In this document: positions 18,305 to 26,490 of the stretch, piece after piece
Numbering within the stretch: position 1 is the stretch's first letter
Layout of the letters: the number at the start of each line of letters is the position of its first letter
Origin: Cyanobacteriota bacterium
Lineage (GTDB): Bacteria; Cyanobacteriota; Cyanobacteriia; PCC-6307; Cyanobiaceae
DNA length: 61,845 bases
Assembly: GCA_026389265.1 (NCBI GenBank)
Contig: JAPLIE010000081.1
Coordinates: 1-61,845 of the forward strand
Reading direction: 5' to 3'
The notes under the pieces: generated by a model
Database searches by the model: none
Seen by the model: the letters and a program-made list of their open reading frames with translations, nothing else
What the model was told of the DNA's origin: nothing
Program-made: the position numbers and the translations under genes

Positions 18305-19222
18305 TCAGCCATCGTCCGCCGCGTGGTAGCTGCTGCGCACCAGCGGTCCACTGCGCACCTGGGCGAAGCCCAGCTCCCGGGCAATGACACCAAGCCGGCT
18401 GAACTCCTCGGGGGTCCAGTAGCGGTCCACCGGAATGTGGGCCAGGGACGGCCGCAGGTACTGGCCGAGGGTAAGGCGCTGGCAGTCCACCGCCCGCAGA
18501 TCCCTGAGGGCGGCCACCACCTCCTCCTCGGTCTCACCCAGGCCAAGCATCAGGCCGGATTTGGTGGGGATGGTGGGCGCCAGTTCCCGGGCAGCCGCCA
18601 GCAGAGCCAACGAGCGGGCATAGGTGGCGCCGCGGCGTACCTCCCCCTGCAGCCGCTCGACCGTTTCGAGGTTGTGGTTGAAACACACCGGATCGGCCGC
18701 CAGCACCGCGGCCAGCCGCTGGCGCTGGGCGGCGCGGCCCTCGGCCTCCTCGCGGTGGCCGCCCCAGAAATCGGGGGTGAGCACCTCGATGGCAATCAGG
18801 GGGTTGCGGACCCTGATTGCAGCCATGGTGCCGGTGAAAAGGCTGGCGCCATGGTCGACCAGGTCGTCGCGGACGACGGCAGTGAGCACCACATAGCGCA
18901 AGCCGAGGGTTTCAACCGCGGCGGCCACCCGTTCGGCCTCGCCGGGATCGAAGGGCACCGGCGCCTCCCCCTTCTCCACCTGGCAGAAGGCGCAGCTGCG
19001 GGTGCAGATCGGGCCGCCCAGCAGAAAGGTGGCAGTGCCGGCGGCATAGCACTCACCGCGGTTGGGGCAGCGGCCCTCCTCGCAGATCGTGTGCAGCCTC
19101 TGTTGTTTCACCACCCCATGCACGGTTTCGAGGGCGGAGGCATTACCAATCGGCGCGCGGATCCACTCCGGCAGTCTTTCGGCCGGCGGGATGGCGCTGT
19201 AGCGGGTCGGACGCTGGGCCAT
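18305..19222 (-). CDS. lipA: Lipoyl synthase (radical SAM)
   Basis: A 305-residue enzyme that inserts two sulfurs into octanoyl groups on lipoyl domains. The auxiliary-cluster cysteines Cys47, Cys52 and Cys58 ([12 protein letters not shown]), the radical-SAM CxxxCxxC at Cys73, Cys77 and Cys80 (CTRSCAFC), and the C-terminal RSSYHA with the Ser ligand are all present. ATG start at 19222, six bases after the recR stop, so recR-lipA probably form one transcript. Confidence 0.97.
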   Translation of the reverse strand: MAQRPTRYSAIPPAERLPEWIRAPIGNASALETVHGVVKQQRLHTICEEGRCPNRGECYAAGTATFLLGGPICTRSCAFCQVEKGEAPVPFDPGEAERVAAAVETLGLRYVVLTAVVRDDLVDHGASLFTGTMAAIRVRNPLIAIEVLTPDFWGGHREEAEGRAAQRQRLAAVLAADPVCFNHNLETVERLQGEVRRGATYARSLALLAAARELAPTIPTKSGLMLGLGETEEEVVAALRDLRAVDCQRLTLGQYLRPSLAHIPVDRYWTPEEFSRLGVIARELGFAQVRSGPLVRSSYHAADDG

Positions 19223-19228
19223 GGCGCT

Positions 19229-19828
19229 TCACTCCATCCTGCGACGGCCCTCGAAGGCCCGGGCCAGGGTCACCTGGTCCGCATACTCCAGCTCACTGCC
19301 CACCGGCAGCCCGTAGGCGATCCGGGTCACCGTGGTGAAGGGTTTGAGTAGCCGGGCCAGGTAAAGGCTGGTGGTGTCGCCCTCGACGCTGGGGGTGAGG
19401 GCCAGGATCACCTCACTGGCGTTCTCCCGATCGACCCGCTCCACCAGCGGCTGGATCTGCAGCGACTCCGGACCGATGCCATCCATCGGCGAAATCACGC
19501 CGCCCAGCACGTGGTAGCGACCGCTGTACTCGCGGGTGCGCTCCATCGCCAGCAGGTCGCGGGAGTCGGCCACCACGCAGATTTGGCCGTTGCTCCGTTC
19601 CTGGTCAAGGCAGATCTCACATTCCGCCTCGGCGGAGAGGTGGAAACAGCTGCGGCACTGGCCCACCTGGGAGCGGGCCGCCAACAGGGCGTCGGCGAAG
19701 CCGCGGATCTGCTCCTCGGGCTGGCGCAGCAGGTGGAGGGCCAGGCGCTGGGCGGTACGCGGACCGATGCCAGGCAGCCGCTCGAACTGATCGATCAGCC
19801 GGGCCAGGGGTCGGGTGAAACCGCTCAG
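19229..19828 (-). CDS. recR: Recombination protein RecR, probably starting at a CTG codon
   Basis: The frame encodes a complete RecR of 199 residues: N-terminal helix-hairpin-helix ([19 protein letters not shown]), a four-Cys zinc site ([16 protein letters not shown]) and a Toprim domain ([12 protein letters not shown], ending [15 protein letters not shown]). RecR works with RecO/RecF to load RecA at gaps. No ATG, GTG or TTG precedes the conserved N-terminus: a TGA at 19834-19832 and GCC are followed by CTG at 19828-19826. The first standard start, TTG at 19684, would drop the HhH domain. A CTG start is the simplest reading. Confidence 0.85.
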   Translation of the reverse strand: MSGFTRPLARLIDQFERLPGIGPRTAQRLALHLLRQPEEQIRGFADALLAARSQVGQCRSCFHLSAEAECEICLDQERSNGQICVVADSRDLLAMERTREYSGRYHVLGGVISPMDGIGPESLQIQPLVERVDRENASEVILALTPSVEGDTTSLYLARLLKPFTTVTRIAYGLPVGSELEYADQVTLARAFEGRRRME

Positions 19829-20043
19829 GGCTCAGAGGCAACTGGGCGGAATCTAGGCGCCTTGAGGGGGGCATCGCCGCCGCCATGACCCATTCAGGGC
19901 TTCCGGCGCAGGCGACCATTCGGAACACCGCTCGGAGCGTCGCTCGGATCTCCGCATCTGTGCTGTGGGCTCCCTCGTATCCAACCCAAACCCGGCCCCG
20001 CCAACGCCCAGGCCAGAATGCGTGTCAGCACCGCGTCGTTCCC

Positions 20044-20570
20044 ATGCTGCTCACCACCGTCCGCCGATCCGAGCGCTGGCCCTCGTTGTTGGCGGGAGTG
20101 CTGCTGGCCCTGGTGCTGGTGGGATGCAGCGCGATGGCGGCGGGACTCAATTCCTACCAAAGCCCCGATGGGCGCTACGCCTTTCTCTATCCCACCGGTT
20201 GGACGCGGGTGCAGGTGAGCAACGGGCCCCAGGTGGTGTTCCACGACCTGATCAACAGCGATGAAACCCTCAGCCTGGTGGTGTCCGAGCTAGCCGCCGA
20301 CCGGGATCTGAGCGACCTGGGCAGCGCCGTGGCGGTGGGGGTCGGCGGGCTGAACTCGTGGAGGCCCGCGAACGCCAGCAGGAGGGCCATACCTTCTACG
20401 ACCTGGAATACACCGTTCACCTGGCCGACCGCGACCGCCATGAGCTGGCCACCGCCGTGGTGGACCGGGGTCGTCTTTACACGTTTGCCGCCAGCACCAA
20501 CGAGCTGCGTTGGCCCAGGGTGAAGGAGCTCTTTGGGCGTGTGATCACCTCCTTCAACCTGCTGATCTGA
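20044..20570 (+). pseudogene. psbP: PsbP (CyanoP) photosystem II lipoprotein gene, frameshifted
   Basis: From ATG 20044 one frame reads a lipoprotein signal with lipobox LVLVGC, then the PsbP start (NSYQSPDGRYAFLYPTGW) down to SDLGSAVAVG. The rest of the domain continues in the +1-shifted frame from about 20340 to the TGA at 20570 (RRAELVEARER, FYDLEYTVHLADRD, ending VITSFNLLI). Compared with the family, about 12-15 residues are also missing at the switch, next to a GTGGCGGTGGGGG run. The undamaged protein would be a lumenal PSII assembly factor. Either a real mutation or an assembly error is possible. Confidence 0.8.
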
Positions 20571-20590
20571 GCGGAGCGTTCCGCCTCCCC

Positions 20591-21679
20591 GTGACCCAAC
20601 AGAAGGGAATAATCGACCCGCCGGTCGTAGTGGTGGGAGCCGGCCTGGCGGGATCCCTTCTGGCTCTTGCCCTGGCACGGCGCGGCTGCCGGGTGGAAAT
20701 AGTCGGAGCGGCTGGGCCCTCGGCCACGGCCCTGAGCTATGCCGGACTTCCCGCTGCCGGGATCCGGGCCTGGAGGCAGCTGGAGCGCTGCCATGGCCCC
20801 CTGGGCTTACGTCCTTCACGCCTCGTACTGCACGGCTGGCCTGGGCCCCTTCGGCACCTCCCGGCCCCGGTTCAGGCCCTGCCCACCGCCCTGCTGCCCT
20901 TCGGCCGTGTGGATGCGCCCACCCTGACGGAGGCCATGCCTCGGGTCCTCGAACGCGCCGGTGTGGCTCGACAGGAGACGGGTGTCGCCCGCATCGTGCC
21001 CTTGCAGGGAGGCGGCTGGCGCCTCCTGGATGGAAACGGCGGCGCCCTGGCTTTCTCCCAGGACCGCAAGGGCATCCGCCACGCGGACGCGGTGTCCCAG
21101 CTGGTGCTGGCGGCGGGTGCCAGCTGCCGGGCCCTCTGGCCCGCCTTGCCGGAACGGCTCCGGTTCAGCTGGGCCGGCGTGATCGAGCTGGATCCTGCCG
21201 TCCTCATGGCCAAGGGCCCAGCCCATCCCTGGCTCGATCAGGCCCTGCGCGGGCGCATTGTGCAGCCCATGCGCCTGCGGCGTCCCTCACTGGAGTCCGC
21301 TGCGGCCGGTCTGCACGAGGAATGCTGGATCGTGGATGCGGGTCTCGCCCCGCGGGATGGGGGCATGGTGCTGGGTCAGATCACCCTGGTGGGGCCCGAT
21401 CCCGATCCCTCCCGGCCCCCCGATCCGGCCGTGATGGAAGCCAGGCTGCGGTCGGGTCTGGCGGAACTGAATCCCTACCTGGCGAGCCTGCCGGGTCGTT
21501 ACCGTCAGGTGCCGGTCACGTACTGCCTCCAGGGCCCACCCCTGGCTGAAGCAGTGGAGAACGCCCCGGGACTCTGGGTGTTCACCGGGTTCAGCGGCGC
21601 CTTCGCCGTGGTGCCCTCCCTGGCGGAATCCCTGGCGGAGCGGCTGGTGGCTGCGGTGGAGCGCCATGGGGGGATCTGA
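20591..21679 (+). CDS. FAD-dependent oxidoreductase (DAO-like fold)
   Basis: A 362-residue protein from GTG 20591, 20 bases after psbP. The dinucleotide-binding motif VVVVGAGLAGSLLALALARRG begins at residue 12 (quoted here only as VVVGAGLAGSLLA). The C-terminal FAD segment is APGLWVFTGFSGAFAVVPSL, typical of glycine/D-amino-acid oxidase-like flavoproteins. Substrate unknown. An upstream in-frame GTG-type start at 20510 overlaps psbP and is not favoured. The MgtC-like gene follows 20 bases after its stop on the same strand. Confidence 0.7.
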   Translation: MTQQKGIIDPPVVVVGAGLAGSLLALALARRGCRVEIVGAAGPSATALSYAGLPAAGIRAWRQLERCHGPLGLRPSRLVLHGWPGPLRHLPAPVQALPTALLPFGRVDAPTLTEAMPRVLERAGVARQETGVARIVPLQGGGWRLLDGNGGALAFSQDRKGIRHADAVSQLVLAAGASCRALWPALPERLRFSWAGVIELDPAVLMAKGPAHPWLDQALRGRIVQPMRLRRPSLESAAAGLHEECWIVDAGLAPRDGGMVLGQITLVGPDPDPSRPPDPAVMEARLRSGLAELNPYLASLPGRYRQVPVTYCLQGPPLAEAVENAPGLWVFTGFSGAFAVVPSLAESLAERLVAAVERHGGI

Positions 21680-21699
21680 CGGTCTGAGCCGACGATCTG

Positions 21700-22317
21700 A
21701 TGAGCTCCGACTACAGGCCCGGCTGGGTTCCGGGCCCGGCAGGGGTGCCATTGGGCCGAGGCCGTGGCCGGGACGGAGCCGCCGACCAATCATGGGGACT
21801 CGTTGCCGTGATGGTTTTGGCGATGGTCTTGGCCGCTTCCTCCTTGAGCGGGCTCTCCCCCGTGCCCGATCTGGAGGCTCTGCTGCGCATGGGACTGGCG
21901 GTGCTGTGCGGCCTGGCGGTGGGTCTCAACCGTGCCCATCACGGGGGTGATCGCCCCCATCCCAATCGGGTGCGGGTTCACGTGCTGGTGGGCCTCAGCT
22001 CTTGCCTGCTGCTGCTGGCCGCTGGACCCGACCTCGATGCCCGCAGCCGGGCGATCCAGGGGGTGGCCGCCGGTGTGGGCTTCCTCGGCGCCGGCGAGAT
22101 CATGACGCCCTCTGCTGCCACCTCCGCTGATGCCCCCCACGAGGTGCGGGGCCTGAGCAGCGCCGCCTCGATTTGGTTCACGGCCTCCCTCGGCATCACG
22201 GTGGCGGCCTCCAGCCCGGTGCTTGCCCTGCTGGCCCTGCTCCTGGCGCTGGTGACCCTTTCGGATCGTCCCTTCCATCGAAGCCAAAGGCCCGGGGGGC
22301 CGGAGGGCGGCCCTTAG
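21700..22317 (+). CDS. MgtC/SapB-family membrane protein
   Basis: A 205-residue protein with four to five membrane segments. The motif LLRMGLAVLCGLAVGLNRA and the GVGFLGAGEIM loop, then VRGLSSAASIWFTASLGI, are diagnostic for MgtC. Family members affect Mg2+ starvation tolerance or ATP synthase; the exact role here is unknown. The N-terminal 30 residues are polar and unusual, and a later start near residue 36 (MVLAMVLAASSL) is possible. It is the last gene of the psbP-side cluster, convergent with the LCP gene. Confidence 0.8.
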   Translation: MSSDYRPGWVPGPAGVPLGRGRGRDGAADQSWGLVAVMVLAMVLAASSLSGLSPVPDLEALLRMGLAVLCGLAVGLNRAHHGGDRPHPNRVRVHVLVGLSSCLLLLAAGPDLDARSRAIQGVAAGVGFLGAGEIMTPSAATSADAPHEVRGLSSAASIWFTASLGITVAASSPVLALLALLLALVTLSDRPFHRSQRPGGPEGGP

Positions 22318-22387
22318 CAGCTGCCCTTACCCTTAGCCCTTCATCCCGGCGGCCTCGCTAACGGTCAGGCCGCAGCTCCCACCGGAT

Positions 22388-23341
22388 CTAATACAAGAAC
22401 CGGTACCCCTGGGTCGCGGCTTTCTCCTTGCCGTTGCCGACGAGCGGCCGCACTGGCCCTCGCCCTGAACCGGGCTCGGAGGAAGAGAGGCCGGCGTGCT
22501 CCTGGGGCACAGGCCAGTCCGTGTCCCAGTAGCTGATGCCGTTGCGGTCAAAGGGATGGCCCTGCAGGCGCTCCGTCTCCAGGCGTGTCGAACCCATGGC
22601 GGTCATCAACCCCCCCAGCTCCATCGGTCCGAGGTCCGTGCGGATCTCCTTGCTCGTGGCCATCAGAAGCGAGGGCAGACGCACCATGCTTTCTGGACGA
22701 CCCAGCTTGCGAAAAAGGCCCTGTAGAGCCAGTTGCTGGCGCTCGAGGCGCCCGATGTCACCGCTCTCATCGTGGCGGAAGCGCAGGAATCCCTCCAGCT
22801 GGCGGCCCTTGAGGGTCTGCCGGCCCGGCTGCAGGTCGATCATCAGGCCCTGGCTGTTATCCACGTAGTAGAGACGTTTCGGCACGGTCAGCTCGATGCC
22901 CCCCACCAGATCGGCCAGGTGCCGGAGGGCGGCCAGATTCACGATCACATGGTGTCGAATCGGTTGACCCATACGTTGGGAGAGCTCCAGTTTCAAAGCC
23001 TCCTCCCCGCCAAGGCTATAGAGCGCATTGACCTTGATCGGCCCCCAGCGCTCGGTCTCGAGATAGGAATCGCGGGGAATCTGGCGGACCCGGGTGACCC
23101 CGCCCCCGATCCGCACCAAGCTGATCACATCGGTGTTGCCGCCTCCCTCATCGGTGCCCAGTACCAGCAGATCCTCGCCATTCCCCTCCACCCAGCCGGC
23201 GAAGGGATTGGCGAGCGGCTGCCGGCCTTCCGCCCCTGCTGTGGCATCGCTGCGAAGGAGCGCGGCCATGGGCGCCGCCAAGGCCAGACCGAGGCCTAGA
23301 CCCACGGCAATGGCCATCAGAACCGGACCCAGGGTTTTCAC
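22388..23341 (-). CDS. LytR-CpsA-Psr (LCP) family protein
   Basis: A 317-residue protein with an N-terminal membrane anchor (residues 5-29) and an extracytoplasmic LCP domain: LLVLGTDEGGGNTDVISLVR, the RQIPRDSYLE motif, VNALYSLGG, and FLRFRHDESGDIGRLERQQ with the conserved Arg/Asp that binds polyprenyl pyrophosphate. LCP enzymes ligate glycans to peptidoglycan. The GTG start overlaps the ABC exporter stop (GTGA), so it is co-translated. The C-terminal tail (PGSGRGPVRPLVGNGKEK) is low-complexity. Confidence 0.85.
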   Translation of the reverse strand: MKTLGPVLMAIAVGLGLGLALAAPMAALLRSDATAGAEGRQPLANPFAGWVEGNGEDLLVLGTDEGGGNTDVISLVRIGGGVTRVRQIPRDSYLETERWGPIKVNALYSLGGEEALKLELSQRMGQPIRHHVIVNLAALRHLADLVGGIELTVPKRLYYVDNSQGLMIDLQPGRQTLKGRQLEGFLRFRHDESGDIGRLERQQLALQGLFRKLGRPESMVRLPSLLMATSKEIRTDLGPMELGGLMTAMGSTRLETERLQGHPFDRNGISYWDTDWPVPQEHAGLSSSEPGSGRGPVRPLVGNGKEKAATQGYRFLY

Positions 23342-25128
23342 GGCTGAAGCACTTCGCCGGGTAGGAGACCACTTTGCACCCGCCAGAGGGCCGCATAGGG
23401 GCCCTGGCGAGCCAGCAGCTCTCCGTGCCGGCCGCTTTCCACCACACGCCCCCGGTCGAGCACCACGATGCGGTCGGCATGGCGGACGGTGCTCAGTCGG
23501 TGGGCGATCACCAGGGTGGTGCGGTGACGGGTGATCTCCTGCAGGGAACGCTGGATGGCCGCCTCGGTTTCGTTGTCCACCGCGGCGGTGGCCTCATCGA
23601 GGATCAGAACGGGCGGATTCTTCAGCAGGGCCCGGGCCAGAGCGATGCGCTGCCGCTGGCCGCCGGAGAGGCGCTGTCCCCGCTCACCCACCACGGTGTC
23701 GTAGCCCTGAGGCAGTGCCTCGATGAAATCAGCCGCTTCCGCTTGGGCCGCAGCCCGCTCGATGGCCAACCGTGGCGCCTGGAAACTGCCGTAGGCAATG
23801 TTCTCGGCCACCGTGCCGTGGAAGAGGAACACCTCTTGGCTGACCAGACCGATCGCCCGGCGCAGATCCTCAAGGCGCAGCGTGGTGATCGGCTGGCCGT
23901 CCAGGAGAATGCGGCCTTCCTGCACCTCGTAGAGGCGCAGCAGAAGCTTCACGATCGTGCTCTTGCCTGAACCGGTGGCGCCCACGATGCCCACGGTGCT
24001 GCCGGCGGGTACGTCGAGGTTGAAGTGTTCCAGGATCGGCCGGCGCCCCCCATAGGCAAAGCCCACATCCTCGAACTGGATCATGCCCTTAACGGCCGCA
24101 AGCGGGAGCGCCCTTTGACCACTGGGAATCGCGATCGGGGTTTCGAGCAGCTCCACAACCCGGTCAGTGGAGGCCATGCACCTCTGGTAGTCGTCGAGGG
24201 TGCGGCCGAGGGTGGTCAGGGGCCAAAGTAGGCGCTGAGTAATGAACACTAGGAAGCTGTAGCTGCCCACGGCGATCACGCCTCGCCATGCCTGCAATCC
24301 GCCGATGACCAGGATCGCCAGGAAGGCAAAGAGGATCGCGAATCGGATCAGGGGGATGAAGGCTGCCGAGAGGCGGATGGCTCGGCGATTGCTGAGCCGG
24401 TAGGCCTCGCTTTCCCGTTCCAGTCGCTGCTTCTCCCACGACTCGGCGGCATAGCTCTTGATCGTGAGCATGCCCCCCAGGTTGTTGGCCAGCAGGCTCG
24501 CCACATCGCCGGCCTTCTCCCTCACCTCGCGATAGCGGGGTGCCAGTCGGCGCTGGAACTGCAGGGAGCCCCAGAGGATCACCGGAATCGGCAGGAAGGC
24601 CACCCCCGCCACCCCTGGCGACAACCACACCATGGCGGAACCAACGGCCAGCACGGTGGTGATCAGCTGGAGAATTTCGTTGGCGCCGTGGTCGAGGAAG
24701 CGCTCGAGTTGGTTGATATCGTCGTTGAGCACAGCCGTCAGGCGACCGCTGCTGCCGGCCTCGAAGAAGGCCATCTCCAAGTGCTGGAGGTGGTCGTAGC
24801 CCTCAAGCCTTAACTCGTGCTGCACGGTCTGGGCGAGGTTGCGCCAGAGCAGGGCGTAGAGGTACTCGAACAGGGATTCGGCGCTCCAGACCAGGAACGA
24901 CACGATGGCAAGAACGGTGAGTTGGCCTGGTACCGAGGGCACGCCAAAACCAGCCAGCCAGGAAGCATTGCCCTTCACCACCACATCGACCGCTAGGCCG
25001 ATCAGCACCGGCGGAGCGAGATCGAAGAGCTTGTTGAGAACTGAACAGCTGGCTGCCAGAACAATGCTGCGGCGATGGGGCCGCAGCAGCGTGATCAGCC
25101 GCTGCAACCCAGGTGCCGAGGATCTCAA
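23338..25128 (-). CDS. ABC exporter, fused permease and ATPase
   Basis: A 596-residue half-transporter: six membrane helices (about residues 20-320) and an ATPase with Walker A GATGSGKST, Q-loop SQEVFLFHGTVAENIAYG, signature LSGGQRQR and Walker B ILDEATAAVD. Start taken as TTG 25128 (MRSSAPGLQRL), 13 bases after the RNA-binding protein stop; the longer frame back to 25329 is an Ala/Val-rich shadow of that gene's Gly-rich tract. The cargo is unknown; lipid-linked glycans are plausible given the coupled LCP gene. Confidence 0.85.
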   Translation of the reverse strand: MRSSAPGLQRLITLLRPHRRSIVLAASCSVLNKLFDLAPPVLIGLAVDVVVKGNASWLAGFGVPSVPGQLTVLAIVSFLVWSAESLFEYLYALLWRNLAQTVQHELRLEGYDHLQHLEMAFFEAGSSGRLTAVLNDDINQLERFLDHGANEILQLITTVLAVGSAMVWLSPGVAGVAFLPIPVILWGSLQFQRRLAPRYREVREKAGDVASLLANNLGGMLTIKSYAAESWEKQRLERESEAYRLSNRRAIRLSAAFIPLIRFAILFAFLAILVIGGLQAWRGVIAVGSYSFLVFITQRLLWPLTTLGRTLDDYQRCMASTDRVVELLETPIAIPSGQRALPLAAVKGMIQFEDVGFAYGGRRPILEHFNLDVPAGSTVGIVGATGSGKSTIVKLLLRLYEVQEGRILLDGQPITTLRLEDLRRAIGLVSQEVFLFHGTVAENIAYGSFQAPRLAIERAAAQAEAADFIEALPQGYDTVVGERGQRLSGGQRQRIALARALLKNPPVLILDEATAAVDNETEAAIQRSLQEITRHRTTLVIAHRLSTVRHADRIVVLDRGRVVESGRHGELLARQGPYAALWRVQSGLLPGEVLQP

Positions 25129-25141
25129 CGGGGGAACTGGA

Positions 25142-25567
25142 TCACCAGCGGTTGCCACCGCCACCGCCACCGCCGTAGCCGGCACCGCCGGCACCAGCAC
25201 CGCCGCCGCCGCCACCGGAGCGGCCGCCGCCGCCACCGCCATAGCCGCCACCGGAGCGACCACCGCCGCCGCCGCCGCCGTACCCACCGCGGCCGTCGCC
25301 GCCGCCACCACCACCACCACCACCTTCACGGGGGGTGGCCTTGTTGACGCGGATCATGCGACCCATCCATTCGACGTCCTGGAGGTCATCGATGGCTTTC
25401 TGCTCGGCGGCATCGTCGGCGAGCTCCACGAAGGCAAAGCCACGCTTACGGCCGGTTTCGCGGTCAAGGGGGAGGCTGCACTGGCGAACTTCGCCGTACT
25501 GGCCGAAAAGATCAAGCAGGTCTTCGCGTTCGGCTTGGAACGAGAGGTTGCCGACGTAGATGGTCAT
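25142..25567 (-). CDS. Glycine-rich RNA-binding protein (RRM)
   Basis: A 141-residue protein with a single RRM at residues 1-80: RNP2 IYVGNL and RNP1 RGFAFVEL are both present. The last 55 residues are a Gly/Tyr/Arg/Ser-rich tail (repeats of YGGGGGG and RSGGG). Cyanobacterial Rbp proteins of this type are cold-induced and bind mRNA, including photosystem transcripts at thylakoids. ATG start at 25567. The ABC exporter starts only 13 bases downstream, an unusual partner. The Gly-rich coding tract is a prone site for slippage. Confidence 0.92.
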   Translation of the reverse strand: MTIYVGNLSFQAEREDLLDLFGQYGEVRQCSLPLDRETGRKRGFAFVELADDAAEQKAIDDLQDVEWMGRMIRVNKATPREGGGGGGGGGDGRGGYGGGGGGGRSGGGYGGGGGGRSGGGGGGAGAGGAGYGGGGGGGNRW

Positions 25568-25716
25568 TCACTGAAAAGCCTGGAACTGATTCGTCTGATG
25601 CTTGGGTACCCGGGGAAAGCCAGTGAACGGAGAAGCCCGGAGGTCGGAGCCTTGGAAGAGGTCGCGCCTTGTGGGGTCGCAGCCGGCTGAGCGTGCCGAA
25701 GGGAAGCCTGAACGCC

Positions 25717-25731
25717 TTGGAATCGTTCCAA
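25717..25731. promoter_or_regulatory. Palindrome at the likely rbp promoter
   Basis: TTGGAA-TCG-TTCCAA is an exact 6-bp inverted repeat. It lies in the 320-base gene-free gap 25568-25887 between the divergent rbp and the small gene at 25888. A TAAGAT sequence on the minus strand (25736-25731) touches it and would serve as the -10 box of rbp, placing the palindrome around the start of transcription. The remaining gap would be a long 5' untranslated leader of about 150 bases for rbp. Confidence 0.4.
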
Positions 25732-25887
25732 TCTTACAACTTGAAGCCACCGACTCCACTGGGGAGCTGCAGGTGGAACAAGCCCACGACGGCGAGGGAG
25801 GGATTGTGAAGAAAACTGGCCTTGAGCGGCAAAATGCTTCATTGTCAGCAAACTCTGATCTCCCGCGATCCCAAGCGCGGTCCTGCC

Positions 25888-26091
25888 ATGACCAAGATTC
25901 CAGTGCCCTGGAGCCTCGCCTGGTGCGAGGACGGTGAACTGGCCCCCCAAGACCGGTTTGACCTCCTGCAAACATTGATCGGCAGTGAAAACCTTGAGGT
26001 CCAATCGGCCCTGATCGCTTCGATCGAGAGCCTTGCCTTGTCCGATCTCACTCTGGTGAGCACCGCCGCAATGACAGAGGTCTACTCCTGA
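25888..26091 (+). CDS. Small hypothetical protein
   Basis: A 67-residue acidic protein from ATG 25888 (MTKIPVPWSLAWCEDGELA), with predicted helices (QDRFDLLQTLIGSENLEVQ). No signal, membrane segment or known family. Support for it being real: codon use unlike a shadow frame, no gene on the other strand, and an intrinsic terminator 50 bases after its stop. It is divergent from rbp. An in-frame ATG at 25822 is less likely. Confidence 0.5.
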   Translation: MTKIPVPWSLAWCEDGELAPQDRFDLLQTLIGSENLEVQSALIASIESLALSDLTLVSTAAMTEVYS

Positions 26092-26141
26092 ATCGCCCAG
26101 CTCAACCATGCAGGAGGCGATCCATGGCCCCACATCACCTG

Positions 26142-26171
26142 AAAACCCGGGGTTCTCCCCCGGTTTTTTTT
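26142..26171 (+). terminator. Intrinsic terminator between convergent genes
   Basis: The hairpin AAAACCCGGGG / CCCCCGGTTTT with loop TTCT is followed by a T-run (eight Ts in all). It ends transcription of the small gene at 25888-26091. The A-rich left side could also serve the minus-strand gene, whose TAA stop at 26170-26172 lies in its T-run. Confidence 0.85.
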
Positions 26172-26439
26172 AGATCGGGAACCGCTGCGCCGTGGCCTGC
26201 CGGCAATGGGATCGTGCAGCCTCAATGCCACTGCCTGTCCGGATGCGCTGCTCGACGCACGTGCAGGCATAACTAGCCATGCCGGCGGGTGGCACCTTGC
26301 CGACCTGACTCATTTCGTTCTCGAAGGCTGACAGGCAAACCGCCTTCACGATGTCCCCGAGTCCGTCCGCACGGGCCGATGCTGCTGGGGTCATGCCCAG
26401 GGCAACGCTCAGGACCAGGGGTAGGAGGGCGGGTTTCAT
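26170..26439 (-). CDS. Small secreted hypothetical protein with four cysteines
   Basis: An 89-residue precursor. The signal peptide (LLPLVLSVALGMTPAASARA) should be cut near residue 24, leaving about 65 residues. The mature part has four Cys (VKAVCLSAF, YACTCVEQR, RSHCRQA), enough for two disulfides in the periplasm. No family recognised. Its stop codon overlaps the T-run of the terminator shared with the convergent gene. The downstream DEAD-box gene ends 51 bases upstream of its start on the same strand. Confidence 0.6.
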   Translation of the reverse strand: MKPALLPLVLSVALGMTPAASARADGLGDIVKAVCLSAFENEMSQVGKVPPAGMASYACTCVEQRIRTGSGIEAARSHCRQATAQRFPI

Positions 26440-26490
26440 CGTGATCGGCGGGCGTCGTCTGGATGGGGCCCCGGGTTGTGAGGATGGAGT

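Noticed and set aside
25129-25329. 67-residue N-terminal extension of the ABC exporter
   Set aside because: It overlaps the RNA-binding protein coding region in another frame and is only Ala/Val repeats; the TTG at 25128 gives a normal exporter length.
24905-25690. Plus-strand frame of 261 codons with Ala/Thr tracts
   Set aside because: The low-complexity part is the antisense of the Gly-rich tail of the RNA-binding protein; the rest is antisense to the exporter and RRM.
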